A stretch of 22,616 nucleotides of DNA, from positions 1-22,616 of the forward strand of contig CAJZDJ010000026.1 of NCBI GenBank assembly GCA_915063485.1, in the 5' to 3' direction. The DNA comes from an uncultured Actinomyces sp. Its GTDB lineage: Bacteria; Actinomycetota; Actinomycetes; Actinomycetales; Actinomycetaceae. The position numbers were made by a program, and so were the translations under genes. The notes below the pieces were generated by a model. The model had not been told where the DNA came from. It saw only the letters and a program-made list of their open reading frames with translations, and made no database searches. Shown piece by piece: positions 14,479 through 21,762 of this stretch. Every line of letters starts with the position of its first letter. Positions within the stretch are counted from its first letter, which is position 1.

Positions 14479-15543
14479 ATGCTAACTGGTCACGTGCTAA
14501 CTCGTCGTGGAGTAATTGGTGGCGCCCTCGCCCTGGCCAGCGCGGCCACACTGGCGGCATGTGGGCAAGACACCAAGGCTGACGCCAAAAAAGTCACGGT
14601 GGTAACCCACAGCTCTTTCCAGGTTTCTGACAACCTCAAGAAAGAATTTGAGAAAACTAGCGGTTTCAAGCTGGAAATTGTGGACGGCGGTGACGGCGGC
14701 GAGCTGGTCAACAAGCTGATCCTGTCCAAGGACGCCCCCCAAGGTGACGTGTGCTTCGGCGTGGACAACACCTACGCCTCCCGCCTGCTATCTCAAGGTG
14801 TGATCGACAAAGACCGCACCGTGGACACCATTCCGGAAAGCGCCGAAAAATACCTGGTAGACAACAACCGTGCGCTGGTGCCCATCGACATGGGTGACGT
14901 GGCCATCAACATCGACAAAACCTACTTCACCAGCCACAACCTGGCTGCGCCCAAGACCTTTGAGGATCTGGCTAAGCCTGAATACGCCAAGCTGCTGGTG
15001 GCCATCAACCCCACCACCTCCACCCCTGGCCTGGGCTGGATGTTGGCAACGGTAGGCCACTTCGGCGCCGACAAGTTCAGCGACTACTGGAAGGTCCTAG
15101 TTAAGGGCGGCGCTAAGATCGCCTCGGGCTGGACCGAAGCCTACAACACCGATTTCAGTGCCGGTGAGGGTAAGGGCGCCTATCCGATCGTGGTTTCCTA
15201 CGCCTCCTCGCCCTCCTACACGGTCAGCAAGGACGGCGCCTCCACCACCACCGCAGCCCTGTTAGACACCGCTTTCCGCCAGGTGGAATACGCTGGTGTG
15301 CTTAAAGGCGCCGCCAACCCGGCAGGTGGTCAGGCCTTCATTAACTGGATGCTGTCTAAAAATGTGCAGGCAGACATTCCCAAGAAGATGTACATGTACC
15401 CGGTGGACTCATCCGTGCAGCTGCCCGAGGCGCTGGCCAAGTTCGGCCCGCTGGCTGAAAAGCCGGTAGAGGTTGCCCCTGCCAAGATCGCGGCGGAGCG
15501 TGAACAGTGGCTCAAGCTATGGGCCAGCGCTGTCGGCAAGTGA
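14479..15543 (+). CDS. thiB: Thiamine ABC transporter substrate-binding lipoprotein
   Basis: A 354-residue protein of the ThiB group of iron/thiamine-type periplasmic-binding proteins. The signal peptide has Tat-like twin arginines (TRRGVIGG, residues 8-14) and a lipobox LAAC with Cys28, so it is probably a membrane-tethered lipoprotein. The mature part begins VTVVTHSSFQVSDNLKKEFEKTSGF and contains DVCFGVDNTYASRLL and PIDMGDVAINID, typical of ThiB. It would capture thiamine, or its phosphates, outside the cell. The start is ATG 14479 with GGAGG five bases upstream. It follows a TPP riboswitch, which supports the substrate. The stop overlaps thiP (GTGA). Confidence 0.93.
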   Translation: MLTGHVLTRRGVIGGALALASAATLAACGQDTKADAKKVTVVTHSSFQVSDNLKKEFEKTSGFKLEIVDGGDGGELVNKLILSKDAPQGDVCFGVDNTYASRLLSQGVIDKDRTVDTIPESAEKYLVDNNRALVPIDMGDVAINIDKTYFTSHNLAAPKTFEDLAKPEYAKLLVAINPTTSTPGLGWMLATVGHFGADKFSDYWKVLVKGGAKIASGWTEAYNTDFSAGEGKGAYPIVVSYASSPSYTVSKDGASTTTAALLDTAFRQVEYAGVLKGAANPAGGQAFINWMLSKNVQADIPKKMYMYPVDSSVQLPEALAKFGPLAEKPVEVAPAKIAAEREQWLKLWASAVGK

Positions 15544-17351
15544 GCGCCGGGCCGCGCATAACCTTAGGCCAAAAACTGGCCTGGAGCCTGGCGATAGCTT
15601 TGCCACTAGGTTTCCTGGGACTGTTTTTTGCCTGGCCAGTGGCCAGTTTGGTGATGCGCGGCCTGCTCAATAACGGCCACCTTGACCTGGCCGGGGTGGG
15701 CGAAGTGTTCCTGCGTGAACGCACCAGCCGGGTGGTGGGCCAAACCCTGTACCAGGCCGCCTGGGCTACAGGAATTAGTGCACTCGCCGCCCTGCCCGGT
15801 GCGCACCTGCTTTACCGCCGTCGTTTTGTGGGGGTGGGGCTGCTAAAAGCGCTGGTGATTGTGCCTTTCGTGCTGCCTAGTGTGGCCGTGGGTGTGGCTT
15901 TCCATTCGCTGCTAACCAAGGGTGGCTGGTTAGAATCACTGGCTTTGGATGGCACCTCGCAGGCAGTTATTGCCGCCATGGTGTTTTTCAACTATGGCTT
16001 TATGCTGCGCCAGGTGGGTAGTTTCTGGGCCCAACTCGACCCGCGTCCTGCCCAGGCGGCAGCCAGTTTGGGAGCCGGGCCTGCACGAGTGTTTTTCACT
16101 ATCACCTTGCCGCGCCTTGCGCCCATGATCGCGGCGGCCGCCTCAGTGACTTTCCTGTACTGCTGCACCGCTTACGGTGTGGTGCTGGTGCTGGGCGGGC
16201 GCGGGGTGAGCACGATTGAAACTGAAATCTATGTGCTCACCGCCCAGTTCCTTGATTTGCGTGGCGCTGCGGTGCTTTCGGTTGCGCAGATTGTGCTGGT
16301 GGCAGCTTGTTTGCTGGTTGCTGAGCGGGCCCGACGCCGTTTTGGGGCACGCAGCGACTGGGTGGGCCAGGTTCCCGCTAGCGCCCTTAGCTGGCGTGAC
16401 CTTCCGGCTATTGCAGTCACGACGGCGCTCATTGGTGGCCTGCTGGTGGCCCCGATAGCCTCGCTGCTGGTGCGCTCATTTAAACGTAGCGGCGAGTGGA
16501 CCCTAGCCAACTACCTGGAGCTGTTTAACCCACAAGCCACCCCAGCTTTGCTGGTGAGTGTGGAGCAAGCTGCCTGGTTCTCGCTGCGCACGGCCCTAAC
16601 CGCCGGGGCTATCGCCCTGGTTGTGGGGGTGTGTATTGCCGTAGTGGTTTCACGCCAACCCCGCTCCACCTGGGCTAAACGTGGCCTGGTGTGGCTAGAT
16701 GGATTCTTCATGCTGCCACTGGGGGTTAGCGCGGTAACTGTGGGTTTTGGTTTCCTAATCACCCTGGCGCGCCCGCCGCTGGCCTTAACTAAATCTTGGT
16801 GGATTGTGCCGCTAGCCCAAGCTGTGGTGGCAGTGCCGCTGGTGGTGCGCACTTTGGTGCCGGCGCTGCGGGGAATTGATCCACGCCAACGCGAGGCTGC
16901 TGCCTCCCTGGGGGCCGGGCCGGGCCGGGTGATCCGCAGCGTGGATGGGCCAGTGCTGTGGCGTAGTGGCGGTTTAGCCGCAGGTTTTGCCCTGGCCACA
17001 AGCCTGGGCGAGTTTGGGGCCACCTCATTCCTGGCTCGCCCGCAAAGCCCCACCCTGCCGGTGGTGGTGGCCCAGCTAATTAGCCGTCCGGGCGCTGTAA
17101 ACCAGGGCATGGCGATTGCGGGCGCAGTGGTATTGGCTCTAGGAAGCGCCTCAATCATGTTGATCTGCGAGTATCTGCAAAACCGCGCCACTACCCGCAG
17201 GCCAGGCAGTCGCAAGCCAGGCACCCGCAAGCCAGGCGTGGGCGCAAAGAATTGCGCCAGCGTCAAGGGGTTGGTCGGCCAAAAGACTGCCAGCAGCCAC
17301 AGGCCAGGCGTGGGCAGGAAGCGCACCACCAGCGCAATTAATAAGGATTGA
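15540..17351 (+). CDS. thiP: Thiamine ABC transporter permease, fused two-domain type
   Basis: A 603-residue permease with two homologous halves, about 12 membrane helices in all. Each half has an EAA loop for contact with the ATPase: AAASLGAGPARVFFTITLPRLAP at about 173-195 and EAAASLGAGPGRVIRSVDGPVL at about 452-473. This fused layout is typical of ThiP and SfuB-like permeases. The start is GTG inside the thiB stop; an in-frame upstream start at 15507 would lie inside thiB and is rejected. The last 53 residues (551-603) are a basic low-complexity tail with repeats of RKPG and RPGVG, not expected in the family. thiQ follows directly, so thiBPQ form one operon under the riboswitch. Confidence 0.92.
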   Translation: MSAGPRITLGQKLAWSLAIALPLGFLGLFFAWPVASLVMRGLLNNGHLDLAGVGEVFLRERTSRVVGQTLYQAAWATGISALAALPGAHLLYRRRFVGVGLLKALVIVPFVLPSVAVGVAFHSLLTKGGWLESLALDGTSQAVIAAMVFFNYGFMLRQVGSFWAQLDPRPAQAAASLGAGPARVFFTITLPRLAPMIAAAASVTFLYCCTAYGVVLVLGGRGVSTIETEIYVLTAQFLDLRGAAVLSVAQIVLVAACLLVAERARRRFGARSDWVGQVPASALSWRDLPAIAVTTALIGGLLVAPIASLLVRSFKRSGEWTLANYLELFNPQATPALLVSVEQAAWFSLRTALTAGAIALVVGVCIAVVVSRQPRSTWAKRGLVWLDGFFMLPLGVSAVTVGFGFLITLARPPLALTKSWWIVPLAQAVVAVPLVVRTLVPALRGIDPRQREAAASLGAGPGRVIRSVDGPVLWRSGGLAAGFALATSLGEFGATSFLARPQSPTLPVVVAQLISRPGAVNQGMAIAGAVVLALGSASIMLICEYLQNRATTRRPGSRKPGTRKPGVGAKNCASVKGLVGQKTASSHRPGVGRKRTTSAINKD

Positions 17352-17353
17352 TT

Positions 17354-18559
17354 ATGAATCTAAAAGGTATTTTTTCGCGGCGCAGCTCTGGCCAGCTAGA
17401 GTCCGACCAGCCCGACGCTCCACAGGGCCGCCAACAAGCCTTACCGCGCGCATCCCAAGACCCGGTATCTGGGTCCTCAACTGCGGCTTTGGTGCCTGCG
17501 GCCTCGGCGCCGTCGGCCTCTAACAGTTTTGCGCCCACTTCCACTAGCGCGCAGCTAGAAATAAAAAACCTACGGGTGCGCTACCCCGGACGCGACGTCG
17601 ACGCCGTCGCCAATGTGAGCCTAAACCTAGCCCCCGGACAAACCCTGGCCCTGCTGGGAGACAGTGGCAGTGGCAAATCCACGCTGCTGCGCGCGGTGGG
17701 TGGGCTGGTGGACGTCAGTGGTGGCGATATCTGCTACGCGGGTGAATCAGTGTTGCAAGTGCCGGTGCATCAGCGCGGATTCGTGTTGATGTTCCAAGAC
17801 GGCCAGCTGTTCAATAACCTGAGCGTGGCCGAAAACGTGGCCTACGGGGTGGGGCGCCACTCTGAAAAGGTAGTGGCCCAAATGCTTGAGCTGGTGGGCA
17901 TGAGTGCTTACGCAAACTCGCCGGTAACCGAGCTTTCAGGTGGTCAAGCCCAGCGTGTGGCCCTGGCGCGCGCCCTGGCTCCCAATCCGCGCCTGCTGCT
18001 GCTAGATGAGCCGCTCTCGGCGCTTGACCGCTCGCTGCGTGAAGGCCTGGCGCGCGACATCCGCAGTATTTTGCGCGAGCGTGGCACCAGCGCCATTTAC
18101 GTCACCCACGATCAAGACGAAGCCATGCGAGTAGCTGACGTGGTGGGCATTATGGCTGGTGGGCGCCTGCTTCGCCTGGACACTCCTGAGGGGTTGTGGG
18201 CTGATCCTGGCGGCGTGCAGGTGGCTCGCTTTTTGGGTTTTGGTCCCTTCTTGGATGCCGACGCCGTCGCAGCACTGGAACTGCCGCTAAAGCTAGAGTA
18301 CGGGCAGATCCTCGCCCCCGCACCAGGGGCCTGGTCGCTAGCCCCCGCTGACGCAAGCCTAGGGGATGGGGTTGCGCAGGCCGGCGTCGAATCAGTGACT
18401 ATGAGCCAAGGCAGCTACCTGGTACAAGCCAGCTTGGAGGCGGCCGCAGCTGACCCGCTCACGCTACGCACTAGTCAGCGTCTAGAAGTAGAACAGTGGA
18501 TCAATGTGCGCCTAGATTTAAGCCGCTGCCCACTCATTGACATGCGCAAACGGGCCTGA
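17354..18559 (+). CDS. thiQ: Thiamine ABC transporter ATP-binding protein
   Basis: A 401-residue ABC ATPase. Walker A is GDSGSGKST (102-110), the Q-loop glutamine is Q148 (MFQDGQLF), the signature is LSGGQ (194-198), Walker B is LLLLDE (214-219), and the switch histidine is H252 (VTHD). It would power thiamine uptake with the thiP permease. Two odd points: an N-terminal extension of about 65 residues rich in Ser, Ala, Pro and Gln before the ABC domain, and a C-terminal part of about 100 residues after the ATPase core with no recognised regulatory domain. The start ATG 17354 has AAGGA six bases upstream; the TTG at 17348 overlapping the thiP stop is less likely. It is the last gene of the riboswitch operon. 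Confidence 0.92.
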   Translation: MNLKGIFSRRSSGQLESDQPDAPQGRQQALPRASQDPVSGSSTAALVPAASAPSASNSFAPTSTSAQLEIKNLRVRYPGRDVDAVANVSLNLAPGQTLALLGDSGSGKSTLLRAVGGLVDVSGGDICYAGESVLQVPVHQRGFVLMFQDGQLFNNLSVAENVAYGVGRHSEKVVAQMLELVGMSAYANSPVTELSGGQAQRVALARALAPNPRLLLLDEPLSALDRSLREGLARDIRSILRERGTSAIYVTHDQDEAMRVADVVGIMAGGRLLRLDTPEGLWADPGGVQVARFLGFGPFLDADAVAALELPLKLEYGQILAPAPGAWSLAPADASLGDGVAQAGVESVTMSQGSYLVQASLEAAAADPLTLRTSQRLEVEQWINVRLDLSRCPLIDMRKRA

Positions 18560-18593
18560 TCGCGGGAAAACTAGCCTAAATACGGGAACGCGC

Positions 18594-18636
18594 CGGAGCG
18601 GACAAATATGAAAGGGGTGAGGCACAGTCCGCTCCG
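18594..18636 (+). terminator. Perfect 10-bp hairpin downstream of thiQ
   Basis: CGGAGCGGAC (18594-18603) pairs with GTCCGCTCCG (18627-18636) around a 23-nt loop. There is no T-run after it. It may end or protect the thi transcript, or start an RNA domain that continues to about 18790. Confidence 0.45.
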
Positions 18637-18969
18637 ACGCAAGTCGGGGATGGCCTGCAATTTAATGGATGGCAAGCCTCATCCAGTTGAAGGCCGCAGA
18701 GCAGCTTTGCTTGACCTGGATACGCACCTGGGGAAAGATGCGCAGCCGCGAATCAAAGCCTGTCGCCATCGTAAGGGCACGATGTTGACAACCTAAGCTG
18801 ATCTGATGTCTTAACTCCTATCAACACCAAGAACTATAACTGAGCCAAAGAAAACCGGCAAAACTTGTATGATCTCTATAAAAGTCTTGAAATCTCGCGT
18901 AAAAATGACCGTTCCTTAAAATAACCTGAGAAAACTGTGCACATACTCTCAAAGTAAGATTTGGTCAGC

Positions 18970-18983
18970 TTTACATATGTAAA
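18970..18983. promoter_or_regulatory. Perfect 14-bp palindrome TTTACATATGTAAA
   Basis: The sequence is its own reverse complement and lies directly next to the terminator hairpin that starts at 18985. It has the form of a regulator operator but is downstream of the nearest minus-strand gene, so its role is unclear. Confidence 0.4.
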
Positions 18984-18984
18984 T

Positions 18985-19028
18985 GACGCAGGCAATACCC
19001 AAGAAAATCTTGAGGCATTGCCTGCGTC
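18985..19028 (-). terminator. Terminator of the Tat-protein gene pair
   Basis: A 12-bp perfect stem (GACGCAGGCAAT, 18985-18996, with 19017-19028) has an inner CCAAG/CTTG stem. On the minus strand it is followed by ATTTACAT, a weak T-run. It lies 25 bp after the stop of the minus-strand gene at 19054, so it very likely ends that transcript. Confidence 0.7.
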
Positions 19029-19053
19029 GTCGTAGAGAGGAAGAAGGTGTCTT

Positions 19054-19914
19054 TTAGAAGATACCGTCAGCGTTCTGGCCGCGAACTACGCCGATGGGGC
19101 GCATCTCCGAGCAGAAGTTACCTACTTCGGTGCTCCAGAAGGACTCTCCTTCACTCCAGCGCAAAGTGCCGCCGGGTAGGTTGAAGGAGTCGCCGTTGTT
19201 GCGCCACACGGCCTTACCAGCCTGAGCGTGGTGGTCGTAGAGGTGGAAGTAGGACTTGGGCTGAGACTTGATGGCGTTGGCGTAGTAAGCGCTTTCGCCA
19301 GCCAGGGACACGCCCTTAACAGCCTCGATCTCCTGCAGGCTCGGGTAGAGCACCGGCGCCTGGCTTAGGGTGGCGCGGATCTTGATGCCGCCCCAGGTGG
19401 TGCCGGTAGAGAAGGCCATGTCTGCGATGTTGTCGCCACCGCGACGACGAGCTGCGGGCACGTAACCCTTGCCGTTTAGCCCCTTGGCGGTCCAAGTCCA
19501 GGTGCGGGCGGCCTGTTCGTCGACGGCGTCGTTACGGTTTACGCGGCTGGTCTTACCCCAGGAGGTGGACGCTAGTAGCGGGCCATTGGGGCGAGCGGCA
19601 GTACCGTCAGCGCGCACCGCAGAGAAAGTGATCATCCAGGGACTGGCTACGGTCAGGGCGTAGTCGCTGAGGTTGATCAGGTTGAAGCTGGGTACCTTGC
19701 TAAAGCCGTTGGCCAGGCCGTCGCTCGGCTCGGTCCAGTAGGCGGTCAGGCCGTCCCAGGCGACAGCAGAGAGAACCTCGTCAATAACCTTGCGGGCTTC
19801 GGTAGAGGAAACCTTCTTTTTGTCGGGGGAAGGGGCCGCAAAAGCACCGGCCGACAGTGACACAGCCGCCGTAGCGGTGGCGGTGCCAATGATTAGTTCG
19901 CGACGCGAAACCAT
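19054..19914 (-). CDS. Tat-exported protein of unknown function, paralog A
   Basis: A 286-residue protein. It starts with a twin-arginine signal (SRRELIIG, then a hydrophobic Ala-rich stretch, cleavage probably near AFA|AP at residue 27). The rest has no membrane segment and is rich in Trp, Gly, Asn and Ser, suggesting a beta fold. It shares with its neighbour the motifs AYWTEP, KVPSFN-x-INLS-x-Y, a TSWG motif, FSTG-x-T, NG-x-S-x3-PGGT, GES-x-WS and a C-terminal DG-x-F. It has one cysteine (C268), whereas the neighbour has seven. The start ATG has AAGGA six bases upstream. It follows paralog B after 32 bp and is probably cotranscribed. Tat export means it folds in the cytoplasm first. I recognise no family. 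Confidence 0.8.
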   Translation of the reverse strand: MVSRRELIIGTATATAAVSLSAGAFAAPSPDKKKVSSTEARKVIDEVLSAVAWDGLTAYWTEPSDGLANGFSKVPSFNLINLSDYALTVASPWMITFSAVRADGTAARPNGPLLASTSWGKTSRVNRNDAVDEQAARTWTWTAKGLNGKGYVPAARRRGGDNIADMAFSTGTTWGGIKIRATLSQAPVLYPSLQEIEAVKGVSLAGESAYYANAIKSQPKSYFHLYDHHAQAGKAVWRNNGDSFNLPGGTLRWSEGESFWSTEVGNFCSEMRPIGVVRGQNADGIF

Positions 19915-19946
19915 AATTCGTCCTTAAAGTATGGGGGCTTCTAGGA

Positions 19947-20834
19947 TCAGAAACGACCGTCGGTGGACTCGTAGCCACGGCTACCGCGCGGAGGCAGGGT
20001 GTCAGAGACCCAGTTACCAACCGAGCAGCTCCACCAAGACTCGCCCACGTTCCAAGAGTGGGTGCCGCCGGGAATTGTGTAGCTGTGCCCGTTGGTCTTC
20101 CACAGAACACCGGTAGAGCTGCTCAGCAGCGGGCCGCCGTAAATCATCTTTACGGTAGCGGTCTCGTTCTTGATCTTGATGTATTCCTCGCAGCGCTTGA
20201 GGTCGATGTGGTGAATCTCTTCGATCGACTCACGCTTGATGGTCACCTTAGGCAGGGACATCAGGGTGGCCTGAACGATAATGCCGCCGCCCTCGGTTAT
20301 ACCGGTGCTGAAGGAGAAGTCAGCCTGGTTGTCACGGTCAACAGCCCACTCGGCAGAGCGAATGGGGGTGCCGGCGTGACCGCCCTGAACCTGGTTGAAG
20401 GTCCAGTTCCAGGAGATGCCCTTCTGGTTACCCTTGTCGCCGGTGTAAACATCGACGTTGCGGGTGTAGTTGTCAATGTAACCCCAGCTGGTGGTGGGCT
20501 TGGCCGGGCCGTTGGGTACGTAGCCAGAGCGAGAGGTACGGATAGCCTCGAAGTGAATCTTCAGAGGGTTCTTGATGCTGGCGTTAACCTCGTAACGGCT
20601 GAGGTTGATCACGTTGAAGCTAGGCACCTTGTTGCAGCCGTTACCAAGGCCCCAGCAGGGCTCGGTCCAATAGGCCATCAGGCAAATGCAGTTGAATGCC
20701 TCGTCAATGATGCGCTTCTTTTGGGGGGTGCAAGCACTGGTTGCAGCCGCAACCGCAGGGCTAGCGATCGCAATGGCTGGTACTGACCAGGCAGCACCCT
20801 TGGCGATGTTACGCCGTGAAATTTCCTGTGCCAC
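19947..20834 (-). CDS. Tat-exported protein of unknown function, paralog B (cysteine-rich)
   Basis: A 295-residue protein with a twin-arginine signal (ISRRNIAKGAAW, hydrophobic to about residue 30). The mature part carries seven cysteines: C35, C49, C51, C60, C67, C215 and C270; five of them are in the first 40 mature residues. It is homologous along its length to paralog A, with the same blocks AYWTEP, KVPSFN-x-INLS-x-Y, TSWG, FSTG-x-T, NG-x-S-x3-PGGT, GES-x-WS-x2-VGN and DG-x-F at the end. The start is GTG with GGAG eight bases upstream. It is the first gene of the pair, behind a long AT-rich spacer. Codons are strongly biased, which suggests high expression. No function can be named. Confidence 0.8.
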   Translation of the reverse strand: MAQEISRRNIAKGAAWSVPAIAIASPAVAAATSACTPQKKRIIDEAFNCICLMAYWTEPCWGLGNGCNKVPSFNVINLSRYEVNASIKNPLKIHFEAIRTSRSGYVPNGPAKPTTSWGYIDNYTRNVDVYTGDKGNQKGISWNWTFNQVQGGHAGTPIRSAEWAVDRDNQADFSFSTGITEGGGIIVQATLMSLPKVTIKRESIEEIHHIDLKRCEEYIKIKNETATVKMIYGGPLLSSSTGVLWKTNGHSYTIPGGTHSWNVGESWWSCSVGNWVSDTLPPRGSRGYESTDGRF

Positions 20835-21052
20835 GTCTACTACTCCGATAACTCTTCTTGGGAACTCAAGTGGTGTCAGAATAGGTCTTAATTTGGCCAG
20901 AATTAAAGCCCAGTGACAGGCGTTATAAAAGCTTAATTTTATTAGTTGTTATCTTTTATCTTACCTGGGAATATGCTGAAAGTGCAGGTCAGAGGCACTT
21001 TTGAGGGTAGGGTCTGGGGTTGGTGTGACAATAAGTTAACTAAGCGTGATCA

Positions 21053-21150
21053 TTCCTTAAGTGAGGCCCAAGAATACTCTCAGGAAACTTTAAGGAAAAA
21101 ACCTCGAATTTAAGTTAACAAGTTATATTAAAACCGTATTAGTTGTTAAC
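21053..21150. promoter_or_regulatory. Cluster of inverted repeats upstream of the Tat-protein pair
   Basis: TTCCTTAA (21053-21060) is mirrored by TTAAGGAA (21090-21097). GTTAACAA (21114-21121) is mirrored by TTGTTAAC (21143-21150). The 12-mer TATTAGTTGTTA in the second unit (21137-21148) recurs at 20940-20951, nearer the gene. These look like operator sites for an unknown regulator. Confidence 0.4.
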
Positions 21151-21621
21151 CTAAAGTGTGATAGCGGCGCCCCTGTGGCCTCATTTGTGCGCATGACTGC
21201 ACGTCACAATCAGTTTGTCAGGCGTTGTTTCAAAGTGATTGGTTAAGCCTTGTCAAGAGGGTGGTGTTGCAGCTTATTTAACAAGGCTGGATGGCTGAAA
21301 ATATGTGCATATTCGCAGGTAGGGGCTGGTTTGTAAACTGGTTGATGCCGATCGGCTTTGGTGTTTTGTGAGTGTGAGCAGTGGCTTTTGGGTTTGAAGT
21401 TTAGAGCTGGGATGGCTTGAAAGGGAGGGCTGGCGAGCTGTGCCCTACCATTAAAACGTGTTAAACCCGAATTCTCTCTGGTTGCTTCCTTGAAGGTCTG
21501 ATGACTTGCGTTGCTGATATTTGGGCTCGACGGCGCCCATAGGGTCTACCTGCCCGATGCTGGGTTGTGGGGGTTGGCAGGCAAGATAGGGAGACGCTGG
21601 CGAGTGGAAGATACTGGGGCG

Positions 21622-21678
21622 CGGCGTCGAGGAAGGCTGGCGAACGGCGTCGAGAAAGGCTAACGAGCGGCGTCGTCG
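21622..21678 (+). repeat. 23-bp tandem repeat, two and a half copies
   Basis: Copies at 21622-21644 and 21645-21667 share 18-19 of 23 bases (CGGCGTCGA...AAGGCT...CGA), then CGGCGTCG restarts at 21668. Further GGCTGGCGAG words occur at 21428-21437 and nearby. It lies in a non-coding region. Confidence 0.6.
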
Positions 21679-21762
21679 TTGTTGCACCTATATATAAGGA
21701 GGCGTGACACAAAAAGGGGTTGGTGCGAAAGGAGACTCGGGGCTGTGCAGGCAAGAGAAATA

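Larger units (their letters stand above)
18560..18984. other. Spacer with RNA-like hairpins, then an AT-rich part
   Basis: The first 240 bp are GC-rich and rich in stems: 18594-18603 with 18627-18636 (10 bp, perfect), 18634-18638 with 18643-18647 (GCAA tetraloop), 18666-18671 with 18680-18685, and 18767-18772 with 18779-18784. The rest (from about 18795) is AT-rich. A 62-codon frame (18608-18796, with GGAG at 18595) is open but shows no family I know. I do not recognise an RNA family. It may be a non-coding RNA, a thi operon 3' region, or the remnant of something older. Confidence 0.5.
20835..21762. other. Long non-coding region with many short palindromes and repeats
   Basis: About 930 bp without a credible gene. 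From 20880 to 21160 it is AT-rich and probably holds the promoter of the Tat-protein pair; GTTATA at 20922-20927 (TATAAC on the minus strand) is a possible -10 box, with no good -35. GTTAAC occurs at 21035, 21114 and 21145. TTCCTTAA (21053) and TTAAGGAA (21090) form an inverted repeat. AGCCTTGT (21246) pairs with ACAAGGCT (21281). GCCGATCGGC (21347-21356) is a palindrome. From 21420 it is GC- and GT-rich with 23-bp repeats. A 46-codon frame at 20973-21113 has no ribosome-binding site. Confidence 0.5.

Noticed and set aside
18591..18790. RNase P RNA, SRP RNA, tmRNA, cobalamin or c-di-GMP riboswitch
   Set aside because: I looked for the conserved core words of each class and did not find them in the right order, despite a GACGCAA word that recalls the c-di-GMP-I class.
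18608..18796. 62-codon frame as a definite gene
   Set aside because: It has GGAG upstream but no recognisable family, and it coincides with strong RNA stems. It is reported only as a possibility inside the spacer entry.
20058..20786. 242-codon plus-strand frame opposite paralog B
   Set aside because: The minus-strand frame has a Tat signal, a ribosome-binding site and homology to its neighbour; the plus-strand frame is its antisense shadow.
20973..21113. 46-codon frame starting ATG, plus strand
   Set aside because: It has no proper ribosome-binding site and no family I know, and it lies across a cluster of inverted repeats upstream of a minus-strand gene.
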